Of a DNA stretch of 64,000 bases, positions 1 to 9,319 are shown piece by piece. The stretch covers positions 2,419,501 through 2,483,500 of the forward strand of contig JAWRVZ010000050.1 in assembly GCA_037043235.1 (NCBI GenBank). The letters run 5' to 3'. A program made the translations under genes and the position numbers. The notes under the pieces are model-generated. The model did not search any database. It was not told the DNA's origin and saw only the letters and a program-made list of their open reading frames with translations. The first letter of the stretch is position 1; the number at the start of each line of letters is the position of its first letter. This stretch comes from Rhodeus uyekii (taxonomy: Eukaryota > Chordata > Actinopteri > Cypriniformes > Acheilognathidae).

Positions 1-687
1 CACTGATGGCACTGTACAGTTCACGAAGCGCGTCCTTAGCGTTTGCACACGGGGGAATGTAAACCGCGACAATAACAATGGCCGTGAACTCCCGCGGCAG
101 ATAAAACGGCCGACACTTCACAATCATGTACTCCACCAGCGGTGTACAGTGTGTTGACACTACCACAGTATTTTACACCATTATTTGTTGACATACACAC
201 ACAGGCCGCCCCCGCGAGTCTTACCAGACAGCGATGAGTCTCTGTCCGATCGGCAGCAGGTTAGCCCGTGTAGCTGAATGGCGGAGTCCGGAATGTTGTT
301 GTTTAGCCATGTTTCAGTGAAAACAAACACACAACAATCCCTTGCCTCATGCTGTGTAGACCGGTTGAGTTGAATTAAGTCCAGCTAGTTTTCCAGTGAG
401 CGAACGTTTGAGAGCAAAAGTGTTGGAAGAGCCGGTCTTGTGGGATTAGCCATTAGCCTGGCTCGTATACCTCCGCGCTTAGCGCGCTTCCGTCCTGTCT
501 CACACCGCTTGCGACGCCTCCTTGTGCGGGTAGCGTCAGTAGGCGAGGCCGCGGTCTCGAGGTCCGGCTCCAGCAGTAAACAAAGGCCTCGTAGCTTCTC
601 AGTAGCCGCCGGCGAGAGTTGGTGTTTGAATGTTTTGGTAGACATTGTTTGGAGACGAACAGACAACATTAAAAAACATAAAAACAC
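1..687 (-). mobile_element. Non-LTR retrotransposon (LINE), 5' end with APE-type endonuclease domain
   Basis: Read on the minus strand from 687, an arginine-rich N-terminal segment (RTRRRRKR, GGIRARL) leads into SNVRSLEN, the usual start of the apurinic-like endonuclease domain of fish jockey/CR1/L2-type LINEs. An in-frame TAG follows at about 385. Past the stop the same frame continues with FTETWL, a GGGLCVYV block and, after a further frame change, a VAVYIPP block, all characteristic of the endonuclease. The element runs off the left edge, so the reverse transcriptase is not in view here; a fragment of probably the same family, carrying the RT part, lies at 9320-10320 on the plus strand. 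The copy is dead because of the stop and frame changes. It sits where the intron of the minus-strand first exon at 1180-1207 should continue. Confidence 0.8.
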
Positions 688-740
688 CGTCTTTAGGACC
701 CGGAGTAGCCACTGCGTCTGAACGCAGTATTATAAATAAA

Positions 741-1215
741 TTGGTATTTATATTCCACTTGGTTTGATAAACTGTGTTAAACGTAATAAAACTCTGACGA
801 ATCTATGAGAGATTTAAGTGTCCAAATAATTGCAATTATTTTTCAATAATACGGTGAGAGAGAAAGAGAAGTGACAGAGAAGCTGATTGTGTGTTCGGTC
901 ACCGTTCTCAAGCTCTGAGTCTCTGATGGAGAGTTTATTTAGAGATACAGCATCATTCAACACTAACTCACATCAACACAGAGACATCGCATTTATCTCA
1001 ACTACTTGAAATAGGAAGAAACAATATTACAACAAAAACAAGCTGAAATACACGTGTACAGCCTCCATCTTTCACGCATCATCACACAGATAAATGCATC
1101 ATCAACCTCTTTATCTGATCAACACGTAACAATCACATTGCATTAGAAAAAAATATATAGAATATGATCAAATACTCACAGATGAGAGTCAGTGAACTGG
1201 AGCCCATCCTGTCAC
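741..1215. repeat. Duplicated first-exon block, copy 1
   Basis: This block, carrying the first exon at 1180-1207 and its downstream intron, is repeated in the same orientation at about 46690-47180 with only scattered differences by eye. It marks a duplicated 5' gene end rather than a mobile element: it has no terminal repeats and contains a splice donor. Its left edge lies next to the LINE. Confidence 0.75.
1180..1207 (-). CDS. First coding exon of an Ig-superfamily receptor, copy 1 (orphan)
   Basis: On the minus strand an ATG at 1207-1205 opens MGSSSLTLI and is followed at once by a canonical donor (exon|GTGAGTATT). A 28-nt first exon encoding the start of a signal peptide is usual in fish FCRL-like receptor genes, where a second mini-exon completes it. 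The remainder of the gene should lie at lower coordinates, but the intron is cut by the LINE at 1-687 and no later minus-strand exon is in view. The start was chosen because ATG and donor are both conserved in the copy at 47144-47171. Family assignment is inferred from architecture. Confidence 0.55.
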
Positions 1216-1689
1216 ATTAATCAACTGTTTTAACACTTCCTGTGTTTGAACTGTCATTTCAAACTTCAAGAAGAGATGAGGGAGGAGACAAAACTCTACA
1301 CAGAAATGCATGAAGAAAGAGAAGAGAGAATCATTCTAAGATATTTAGTTGTTGTACTCTTTTGTTGTATGCAAGTTGTTACTTCTTTGTTCATTTAGTA
1401 AAAGATTTATCCGGGTAATTGTTGTCGCACAGTCACACAACAGACAGTGAATACAAAGTTAAATCACCACATGATGTCTAGTTTAGGCCTCAGAGAGGCT
1501 GCAGATGAGTGGAGTTTATGTCCAGCTCCTCCTCTTTAGACGTCCAGTGAGAAGAGAATTTCATAATGATCCTAATGGGTGGAGCTGAAACATCCAACCC
1601 TCCCACAACTCTCTACTCTGTGGAGATACTCTATCATGTAAATAGTTTCCTAATCAGCAATAAATGTAACAATTTCTGATCAACCCATA
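1208..1689. other. 5' flank of the minus-strand first exon
   Basis: AT-rich sequence without a convincing coding region. It should hold the promoter and 5' UTR of the minus-strand first exon. I see no clear TATA box or repeat. Confidence 0.3.
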
Positions 1690-2117
1690 TTGTTACGTCC
1701 TCTGACGTATTGTGTAGGACAGGTGTCATTGTGGCCAGGAGTTCCTGTGTCTCTCTCTCTATCGCTATCTCTCTCTCTCAGGTGCCGGTGATAATTGGTA
1801 ACGACTGCGGATTCGTTCGTCGCAGAACGTGCTCCCTTTAAAGCTGGAGTCTGCGCAGAGGACCAGCGCGGAAGAGAGGAAGCTAGTGGCTCAGTGTAAT
1901 TGTGAATGTTGTGCCGGCAAGACGTGTTGTTGATCGCGTCCCAAATACTGTGTAAAAAGAGCAGGTCTAAGACTGTGATTTCCTGTTACTTTGGAAATTG
2001 TTGAGGTATTTAAAAAGGTAATCTGTCATCTAATGCCTCTCTTCCGCCAAAAGCTGTTGTGCTGTTGTAAATACTTTAGTCTTTGTAAATACTAGTAAAT
2101 AACTTTTCCGCATTTGT
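1690..2117. mobile_element. LTR-like segment (probable partial LTR)
   Basis: The segment starts TGTTACGTCC, a common start for fish Ty3/gypsy-type LTRs, and holds a CT-rich tract and a GC-richer promoter-like middle. It ends exactly where homology between the plus-strand Ig block here and its inverted copy at 23.2 kb begins (about 2118). No matching target-site duplication or second LTR was found. It has replaced the 5' exons of the receptor gene that follows. Confidence 0.4.
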
Positions 2118-2275
2118 CTTGAGGATCTGAATCTGATCTTGTTCTCCTGCAGGTCTAAAGCCGAAGCCTGAACTCACATCAGATCCTGCAGGAGCTGCAC
2201 TGACAGGAAACACAGTGACTTTGACCTGTCGCATGAATCCGTCCACTGGATCCTGGGACTTTTACTGGTACAAAC

Positions 2276-2599
2276 CAAGGGCGTAGCCAGATTTTTTTTT
2301 TTGAGGGGGCCCAGCTTAAAATGAGGGGGCCAAGCATAACGTACCCTGTAGGATTCGAACCTGCGCACAGAAACCCCAATGGACTTCTAGTCTATCATTT
2401 TAACCACTCGACCACGACTATTTGTATGCAATGCGCAGGGCGCCATTGTTGACTTTGGGGGTGCGTTGCGATCATCTTGAGCAGCGTCAATATGTGCTTT
2501 CACTTTCATTTCCACAGTCGCGATTTTAAACAATTGAAAATCTGAGGGGGCCGGACATGTAAATGAGGGGGCCCAGGCCCCCCCGTGGCTACGCCACTG
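2276..2599. mobile_element. Non-autonomous hAT-type element with tRNA-Ser-like insert
   Basis: The inverted ends CAAGGGCGTAGCCA and TGGCTACGCCACTG are flanked by a perfect 8-bp duplication GTACAAAC at 2268-2275 and 2600-2607, the target size of hAT transposons. The 324-bp body encodes no transposase. Near both ends are G-runs (gagggggccc) that could pair. It sits inside an Ig exon, so it disrupted a gene that was presumably intact before. Confidence 0.85.
2341..2421 (-). tRNA. tRNA-Ser(AGA)-derived sequence inside the hAT element (non-functional)
   Basis: Read on the minus strand, the sequence follows a vertebrate tRNA-Ser: TAGTCGTGG acceptor side, D arm with GAGTGGTTAA, anticodon loop CTAGAAG (anticodon AGA), a long variable arm and the T loop GGTTCGAATCC. 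The 3' acceptor strand no longer pairs with the 5' strand, so a mature tRNA is unlikely. The internal A and B promoter boxes look nearly intact. Confidence 0.7.
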
Positions 2600-2860
2600 G
2601 TACAAACACACACTGAACCCTGAGATAGAGAAGAGAGGAACAAACTCCTACAGACTGAAGATTGATTCAGTGTCTGATGGAGGCCAGTACTGGTGTAGAG
2701 CTGGAAGAGGGAAACCAGTCTATTACACACAATACAGTGATGCACTGTGGGTAAATGCTACAGGTGAGAGAGAATGTAGTGTGAGACGCAACATATGCAG
2801 ATCAGACACAATATCTATAAACTTCTACAACTATAAATGCAATAATCTGTGTTTGTACAG

Positions 2861-3145
2861 AGACTCCTAAACCTGTGCTGACGGTACGACCTGATGAACG
2901 AGTGTTTAGAGGAGAAACAGTCACTCTCAGATGTGATATAAAGTGGGGAGGAGACACTGAGTGGACATACAGATGGGAAATAGAGGGAACCAACAACCAA
3001 AACAAAAACACTGTCAGCCGAACCTCAACACAAGAGCTGAACATCAGCAGTGTTGAAGACTTTCACAGCGGTAACTACACCTGTACAGGACAGATGGACA
3101 CTCAAAGCTCTCAGCGCAGTGATGCTGTTACACTGAATGTATCAG
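2861..3145 (+). CDS. Ig-domain exon (FCRL-like, C-type)
   Basis: A 285-nt exon bounded by TTTGTACAG and a GTGAGT donor. It encodes one Ig domain starting ETPKPVLTVRPDERVFRGE, with the first cysteine in TLRCDIK, tryptophans in EWTYRW and the second cysteine in GNYTCTGQM. The DERVFRGETVTL opening and SDAVTL ending are typical of fish FCRL ectodomains. It is uninterrupted and nearly identical to 22577-22861 on the minus strand. The exon is intact, but its gene is broken on both sides. Confidence 0.8.
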
Positions 3146-3220
3146 GTGAGTTTGTGTTTGCTGTGATCAGCTTCTCCATCAGTTTCTCTACGGCTCTGTA
3201 ACTCGTGATGTTTTGTTCAG

Positions 3221-3499
3221 CTGAAGCTCAGGCAGTCGTGCGAGTGTCTCCACAGCCGTGGCTGACTGAAGGAGAATCAGCGACTCTGATCTGTGAGGTT
3301 TCAGGCTCCTCTACAGGCTGGAGGTTCAGCTGGTTCAGAGATCATGATCATCTGTCAGACAGCAGCAGAGGAGCTGGAGGATCTTACACTCTCAGTCCTG
3401 CTGCTCTACAGCACACAGGAGTTTATACGTGCAGAGCAGAGAGAGGACAAACGGCCTATTCCACACGCAACAGCAGCTCACAGCCACTGTGGGTCACCG
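3221..3499 (+). CDS. Ig-domain exon (FCRL-like, D-type)
   Basis: After the acceptor TTTTGTTCAG the exon encodes AEAQAVVRVSPQPWLTEGE, the first cysteine in TLICEVS, tryptophan in FSWFRD and the second in GVYTCRAE, ending WVTG before a GTGAGG donor. The length is 279 nt, as in the inverted copy at 22223-22501. The reading frame is open. It is an extracellular domain; its ligand cannot be read from sequence. Confidence 0.8.
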
Positions 3500-3587
3500 G
3501 TGAGGATTTCTGCTCCTGCTCATCCCTATTTCTGTTTCATTGCAGTCTCTGTGCTGTCAGGTGTGATTGAGATGTTGCTCTTTTCAG

Positions 3588-3604
3588 GTGTTTCTGCTTC
3601 AGTG
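3588..3604 (+). pseudogene. Truncated Ig exon (E-type stub)
   Basis: The acceptor CTTTTCAG and the first 17 nt of the E-type exon (VSASV) match the minus-strand copy at 22134, then the sequence changes abruptly at about 3604 into a DIRS-derived fragment. The remainder of this domain, the membrane-proximal domain and the transmembrane exon are absent from the plus-strand gene. Confidence 0.7.
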
Positions 3605-5940
3605 AGAGGAAGTTTAGCCATCTCCCTCTCTAGTCTATGAGGAGAATGTCGAGGTTGTGAATTGTGCTGTCCAACAGCCAATATTATTATGGCTGCTGAG
3701 ACAAGGGAATTAATCCTATAAATACTTGGACTAATTTTCCTCTACAATCCCATCCCAGCGTCAGCAAAATCCCCCGGCGCTGCCCACAAAAAAAATAAAA
3801 AAATAAAAGCGGGTAATTTTTTTTCGTGGTTAGAGTAGTTTCTGCGGAACTCTTTGGCTTCCTAGCCATTAAACTAGAGACATAAGTTTGTCCTCCTGTG
3901 TGCCCCTCTGTCACCTCTGGGGCTTTTTCGGCGGCTAGGTCTGAGGATCTGTCGTGGAGAAGTTTTTGGAGGCTGTCGCAGCAGGCGTTGTCCAGGAAGC
4001 TAATGTCCGCCCTCATTTTGAGGCTGTGTGCCAGCCACAGCCTCAGAGCTCCTTTCTTAGGGCCGCACACAAGAGTGTTGTTGCTCATCTATGTTGTAGG
4101 GCCTACATTCTTGAGCTTAGCCTGCCTGCCAGGACACATCTGAGGAGCGTTCTCTTCGCTGAAAGGGGCTTAGAGCTTGAGGTGCTGGTGCTAAGAGCGC
4201 CAGACCTCGCAGAGGCGATCTTTCCCAGTTCCCGTCCAGAACGGCGCAGTTCTGGTGGAGTCGCCCCCTCCAAGGAGGGTTCAAGAGCCTTCAACCCAGG
4301 AGTCCCCCTAGAATCCGGGCCCTGTGGTGGACGCTCTTCAAGGACCAGAGACCAGCCTTGGGGGTGCTGGTTCCCTTCATGAGTTCTGGCCGCGTAACGC
4401 CGCCAGATATCTCTCATGGGGTCCTGCGCATAGTATCATCAAAGAAAAACAAGGATACGCTCAGGGGCCTACCCACTGTGGTAGATCCCTAGCAGGCTCT
4501 GGTCATGGAACAGGAAGCACACTCTAAAAAACCTGAAGTATGGGGCATGGGAATGTTCCCCTCTTGGTTAGAGGTTCGGGCTGTGCAGCCGTCTCTTCTT
4601 TGTTCCATACGGATGAGAGCTGGTGCGGCCCTGGGAGTTTAGCGTCTTCTCTGGAAGACATGCTCTCCCACAGCTCTCCATCCACGAAGCTCCGCAGGTT
4701 CGCCTCTGGGGGGGAGGCGAACCTGTCTGCAGTTTCCTCTCGGCCTAGCTCTGTCACCCTCACTTTTACTTGGACGCTGCGCGTTTTAAGAATTTCCCCT
4801 GGCGACTGGTCCCCTCAGTCACCGGGCTAGTGGTTCGACGTTGATATGTCTTTCTTGCTCTCATAAGGTTGGGGGTTGAGGCTGAGCATGAAGGAGTGGC
4901 TCCTCTGGGCAGTTTAGTGCTAGTTTAGTTCCCCTGTGGCGCACTTTTGCTGTTCTTCAGCCGTCAGAGCTTATAATAGGCCAAGCACCCACTGCTAACT
5001 CTCTCCGCTAACTCACCGCTTCTCTCCCTAGACAGTGGCTCCGGGTGTTGGAAGTCATCTGGAGTGCTGTATCTGAGACTAGAGCAGTGGCTGCTAGAAC
5101 CATAGGGGTTTACTCCGAGGAGTACCCCATATCCACACTTTTAAGGCCACGGGGCATGCCTACGCACCTTCTATAGTGTGGGGACTCTGGTTCTAGGACC
5201 TGTATCGGAGCTCCGTGTCATGACAGATGCATCCTTTATGGGCGGGAGTGGTCCTGATGGATCACTCCACTCAAGCAGAGCGTCCTTACCCGCTATCCTT
5301 CCCTAAAAACCGGAGGTTCGGGCCGACGCTCTCAAGCTGATGATTCCCCTCGGTCTTCGCAACCGGCGGACCGTTTAGGGGGGTCGCCCCTCCCAGACTG
5401 TCGCTACCATCCCTTAACACCGGATGGTCGGGACGACACTTTCAAGCTCAGCCCCTGGGCATGGGGCTGGATCTGACCGCCCCCTCTGCTAGTTGGCTGT
5501 GACAAGAGGTCCTGACACCGAGGTGTCCGACCTCACTTTGGCGATTCCCCTCGGTCTCCGCCACCGGCGGACCGTTTAGGGAGTCGCCCCTCCCAGACTG
5601 TCGCTACTCGCTACCATCCCTTAACACCGGATGGTCGGGTCGACATTCCTAAGCCTCCGGCACGGGACTGGATCTGAGGGTCCGCCCTTTCTGCTTCTCT
5701 AGCATCAGTAGGTTATCTCCCTTTGGCGAGTCTCGGATAGTGTATCTACGCTTACCTGAGGTCTCCCTTTGGGTTCTGACAGCTTGGCCTTCTGCTTGTT
5801 GTTCTTAATCCGGCAACATTGTAGAGGTCGCCTGTCAGTTGGGAGTAGGCATCCTGTCGAGGCAGGCGCCTAGAGTAATGTGGCTCCCTCAGTCCTCTGC
5901 GGGTTTCTCTTCCTCTTCCAGACCTGCTCGGGCTTACTCA
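3605..5940 (+). mobile_element. Degenerate DIRS-type retrotransposon fragment
   Basis: Short stretches align by eye with the DIRS element at 33160-38985: the TGCCCCTCTGTC...GGGCTTTTT block near 3900, a block ending GGTCCTGCGCA near 4420, and an RNase H-like start (MTDASF) near 5220. Frameshifts and deletions are frequent and no long open frame survives. The order matches the complete element, so this is an old plus-strand copy. It lies where the rest of the plus-strand Ig gene should be. Confidence 0.6.
5284..5660. repeat. Duplicated hairpin-bearing unit at the DIRS fragment end
   Basis: A unit containing GATTCCCCTCGGTCT, an ACCGGCGGACCG palindrome, GTCGCCCCTCCCAGACTGTC and CATCCCTTAACACCGGATGG occurs at about 5342-5440 and again at 5540-5645, with a partial unit before the first copy. 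The halves are partly self-complementary. Confidence 0.5.
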
Positions 5941-6142
5941 CTCTCATGTCATTACAGACCTGTGTAACTTTCTTTCTGCTGTTTAACACAATAGAAGATA
6001 TTTAGAAAAAAGTCTGTTTTCCATTTATTTAAAGTGGTTCAATGTTACTTTGAACCCAACATTCTAATAGCTTTTTTAAATGTCACTTGTATTATATGAA
6101 TTTTTTTGTTTCAGTTCAAGACTGATTTTATGTTTTGTCCAG

Positions 6143-6196
6143 AAGGTTTTGATCACATTTATGATGTTGTGACTCCAGTGAATAAAAGAGACAAAG
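6143..6196 (+). CDS. Cytoplasmic-tail exon 1 (YDVV motif)
   Basis: A 54-nt exon with acceptor TTTGTCCAG and donor GTTGAG. It encodes GFDHIYDVVTPVNKRDK. Y-D-V-V fits a phosphotyrosine motif, although the -2 residue is His rather than the aliphatic residue of a strict ITIM. It is the first of six small exons sharing the same splice phase, which argues that they belong to one gene. The membrane-spanning exon that should precede it is missing, apparently lost with the DIRS event. Confidence 0.6.
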
Positions 6197-6279
6197 GTTG
6201 AGTTATAAACGTTATGTAAACACTTATCATTTAAACATCAACACATATAATTCATGTTGGCTTGACTTGTTTGTTTTAG

Positions 6280-6342
6280 AGTCACTGGAAGACGTCACAT
6301 ATTCAACAGTCACTGTTAAGAAAAACACATCTGTGGATAAAG
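6280..6342 (+). CDS. Cytoplasmic-tail exon 2 (ITIM VTYSTV)
   Basis: Bounded by TTGTTTTAG and a GTTACA donor, this 63-nt exon encodes ESLEDVTYSTVTVKKNTSVDK. VTYSTV is a canonical ITIM (V-x-Y-x-x-V); when phosphorylated such motifs recruit SHP-1/SHP-2 type phosphatases in other receptors. Phase matches the neighbouring exons. Confidence 0.65.
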
Positions 6343-6459
6343 GTTACAACCCCTCTTCAATAGAGTCTTCAGTCATAAACCCAGTAACTTTTATGGTGCC
6401 TGTATTTATGCTGCATATAATATGAATCAATATGTTCATGAATTCACTACTTTTTCCAG

Positions 6460-6534
6460 ACAAAACCATATCAGAGCAAAATAATGTGATGTACTCAGAA
6501 GTCGGAACAAAAGTAAAGAAATGCAAAAGCAAAG
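6460..6534 (+). CDS. Cytoplasmic-tail exon 3 (ITIM VMYSEV)
   Basis: A 75-nt exon (acceptor TTTTTCCAG, donor GTGAGA) encoding DKTISEQNNVMYSEVG and a basic end KVKKCKSK. VMYSEV again fits the ITIM consensus. The alternation of one tyrosine motif and one basic stretch per exon recurs in the next exon, suggesting that the tail grew by exon duplication. Confidence 0.65.
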
Positions 6535-6607
6535 GTGAGATCCTGTTTTTCCTGAAGTGCAATATTTCCAGATTGTTCTGAATAATCTGATTGATTTTCT
6601 GTATTAG

Positions 6608-6685
6608 ATATTAATACTGCAGGACCCAGTGATTTGACTTGCGCACAGATCAATATACAGGACAAAAAGAAAAGGAAGAGCAAAG
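6608..6685 (+). CDS. Cytoplasmic-tail exon 4 (ITIM tyrosine replaced: LTCAQI)
   Basis: A 78-nt exon (acceptor GTATTAG, donor GTAAAC) encoding DINTAGPSDLTCAQINIQD followed by KKKRKSK. The context SDLT-x-AQI is that of an ITIM (LTYAQI), but the tyrosine codon reads TGC, cysteine. A single TAC/TGC change would explain it. The motif as read cannot be tyrosine-phosphorylated. Confidence 0.6.
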
Positions 6686-6757
6686 GTAAACGCAACAAAC
6701 TGCATCTAAACACAACTGTCTGCATGAATAACCACATTTAACTAGAAAATAATAATA

Positions 6758-7676
6758 CAGTAATACCTCGGTTTATGAGTTTAATTCGTTCCAAGAGAGA
6801 GCTCGTAACCCAAAATGCTCATACACCAAAACAATTCCCCCTATAAGAATGCACTAAAAATCAATTAATTCGTTCCACACGACCATTTTGAATATTTTTT
6901 TGTTTTACCCTATTAATTACAGTTAAAATTATAACCATTAAGATCTCATATAAATACTAATTAATAATTGACAATTAAACTCTAAAAATACTTGACAATT
7001 TACTGTCTGCTGGCGTGAAGGAGATGAGAGACAGACGAGGGAGGGGGAAAACACAAAAAAAGTGCAAATGAGTGAATTTATTATAATAGTGCAGAAAACA
7101 AACAAAGTGATAATCCGAAGTGATAAAGTGAAAGTCGTGGAACGGGAGACGCACGTGCACGAGTACCGCGAGCTCCGGGAGACGCACGAACGCGCGCGCG
7201 ATCACCGCGAGCTCCGGGAGACGCGAGCACCGCAAGCTCCGGGAGAGCTCTCGCGCAGACAAAACACAGGAGTGGAGAGACGTGAACTACACAGGCAGAT
7301 GACATGAGAATCAGGTGTGATCAGCCACACAGGCAGAACTAGGAGACAATGAATTCATGAACCAAGTATATATTTCACTACGTGAACAATAGCGATCACA
7401 ATTAATTAATGTTATCACTTCTAAAAGTATCAAACAGAGTGAGGCTGAGACAATGAATGCTTTAAGGGGTGATAAAGGGGTTGGAACTGCGTGACTGTTT
7501 TATGAGAGGCTGTGTTAAGGATATTTCCAGTAAAAATGCGCACAACGATATTGAGCGTTAGGACTTTCCACACAAAAATGCACGTGGGTGAGGGAAAAAT
7601 TTGCTCATACTCCGATACAATGCTCGTACATCGATTTGCTCGTATACCAAGTCGCTCGTAAACCGAGGTATTACTG
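6758..7676. mobile_element. Non-autonomous pogo/Tigger-type element
   Basis: The ends CAGTAATACCTCGGTTTA and its inverted partner ...AAACCGAGGTATTACTG are flanked by TA on both sides, as expected for the pogo/Tigger branch of Tc1/mariner. The 919-bp interior has no transposase; it contains three near copies of a CpG-rich unit (CACCGCGAGCTCCGGGAGACG) at about 7165-7245. It lies in the intron between tail exons 4 and 5. Confidence 0.8.
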
Positions 7677-7900
7677 TATAACGCTTCTGTAATATCAGGA
7701 AACCCTTTTACAATAATAAACAGAACTGACAAAATCAACTTTATTCTGGAACAATCACAACAATCACATCTGTCTGTGTTTAATGAAATGAATGAAACCG
7801 AGTAGTTAAAAATTAATATAGTAGAAAATGAAACGATAAAAAGCAAGTGAGATAATGAAGAGCAGAGAGCAGATTCTCAAGCTGTGGTTTTTCATGACAG

Positions 7901-7954
7901 GCGCTGGACCGGCTGATGAACTGATGGAAATGAAATCTAAGCAGAAACACAGAG
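7901..7954 (+). CDS. Cytoplasmic-tail exon 5
   Basis: A 54-nt exon with acceptor TTCATGACAG and donor GTGAAT. It encodes GAGPADELMEMKSKQKHR, continuing the phase of the previous four. It has no tyrosine. Separated from exon 4 by the pogo-type insertion. Confidence 0.5.
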
Positions 7955-8310
7955 GTGAATAAAGAAATATAGCAGATTACAGATCATGTGAAAATAATGT
8001 AGAATAATATACAATATCAAACAGAAGCTGCTGATAAATGTTCAGTGGTTAGAGAGGTTCTGTTCTCTCTGGATATAATCATGGATTATCAGTTATTAAT
8101 GTAGTTGCAGATGTTAAAATAACTGAGAAGTTCATAATTTGCACTTTCATGTAGAATATGAATCTGCTGAAAGTGATTGAGTTATTTGTGAGGATCAGAA
8201 GTTCATCATGATCTTAAATCTGTAAATCATCAACAGCATGAGCTCAAATCAGAGGTTTCTATCCTCCACATTACCTGAATAATTCATCAGACTGCGTTCT
8301 CTTTTTAAAG

Positions 8311-8319
8311 GTCCCTGAG
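8311..8319 (+). CDS. Final codons of the plus-strand receptor tail
   Basis: After the acceptor CTTTTTAAAG the joined frame reads G-P and a TGA stop at 8317-8319. What follows would be 3' UTR. The placement depends on the exon-5 phase and is plausible rather than proven. Confidence 0.4.
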
Positions 8320-9319
8320 AGAAGAGAAGAAAACAGACGACGAAAGAGAAGAAATGAATCTGAGACATGAATGAAAGAGAATGTATTTTCTGCACACATA
8401 TTATATGAGCAAGTGTATCTATAATGTACAGTAAAAATATATCTAGTTAATTATCTATTTTTGACGCCAGTCTCACATTAGATTTTTTGTGAGGATTGTT
8501 AAAGGTTATTCTACCTCAGAAATATAGCAAGATCTCAACTTATGCTAAATTTCTCTGTATCTGAAAAGTTGATAAAGTCACTTGTTGTCTTTCGGATGGA
8601 TTCCTGTAACGTCTTTTAGCCGGAGTTTCTTCATCCACACTTCAGATCTGATCTGTATAAACTCTGTGCAAACACATCACTCCTGTTTAGGATTCTTGCA
8701 CTGGCTCCCGCTCGGGTTCTGTGTCGATTTTATAATTATGAAGCAAAGCATTATATGGATTGGCTCCTCATTTATCCGCATTGTTAATCTCTTACTTCCC
8801 AAATCCCAGACTACGCTCCTCATGCTCTGATTTGTTGCTCATAAACGCTTCAGATCTGTGTGTGACGAGCTTTTCTCTTCATGTGCTCCTGACCTCTGAA
8901 CTCTCTTCTTCTTAGACTCAGACTCAGATAGACTTAAACTCAGACCGATTACATTTTTAAACATCTCATGAACATTTGCAGGTTGTTGTTTATTTGTATT
9001 TATTATGCTGTGCTTATTTTGTGAAGCTGGTTTTGAGAGGCACTCTATAAGATTGATTATTATTATTAATATTAGTGAGCATTGTTGTTTAACACATTAC
9101 CTCTCTTTTCAAATAATCCCTGTGTTTTTGCCAAGACTAAATGAATTTCCTAAATGTCATATATGCTGTTTTCTTTTAATCCATGTTTTTTTTTTTTTTT
9201 TTTTTTTGCTGCAGTCAATGAAGTGTGAAATTTCTGTTTTGATAAATAAATAGAAACATTTTAACAAACATGATTAAATTTGCATTAGTTTTTTCACATT
9301 TGTTAACTGAAGGTCATTA
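8320..9319. other. Probable 3' UTR and intergenic sequence
   Basis: AT-rich, with short open frames that resemble nothing known. A 22-nt T run lies at 9186-9207. An AATAAA at about 9245 could serve as a polyadenylation signal for the plus-strand gene. Confidence 0.35.

Larger units (their letters stand above)
2153..2763 (+). pseudogene. Ig-domain exon (FCRL-like, B-type), split by a hAT element
   Basis: After an acceptor at CTCCTGCAG, the exon reads GLKPKPELTSDPAG, TVTLTCRMNPSTGSWDFYWYK, then is interrupted by a 324-bp transposon at 2276-2599, and resumes with the rest of the domain to DGGQYWCRAGRGKP and a GTGAGA donor. Both disulphide cysteines and the core tryptophan are present. Removing the element and one copy of its 8-bp duplication would give the same exon as at 22960-23238 on the minus strand. 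As it stands the element brings a stop just after YWYKP, so the exon cannot be translated unless the insertion is skipped. It is the first surviving exon of the plus-strand gene; the exon equivalent to 23323-23616 is missing upstream. Confidence 0.8.

Noticed and set aside
1690..2150. 5' exon for the plus-strand Ig gene
   Set aside because: No signal-peptide-like frame with a donor; the sequence is LTR-like up to the edge of homology at 2118.
4103..4417. Minus-strand 104-residue frame
   Set aside because: Antisense of DIRS-derived sequence; the plus strand matches the complete DIRS element.
7140..7260. CpG island promoter
   Set aside because: The CpG-rich stretch is the interior of a pogo-type element with inverted ends and a TA duplication.
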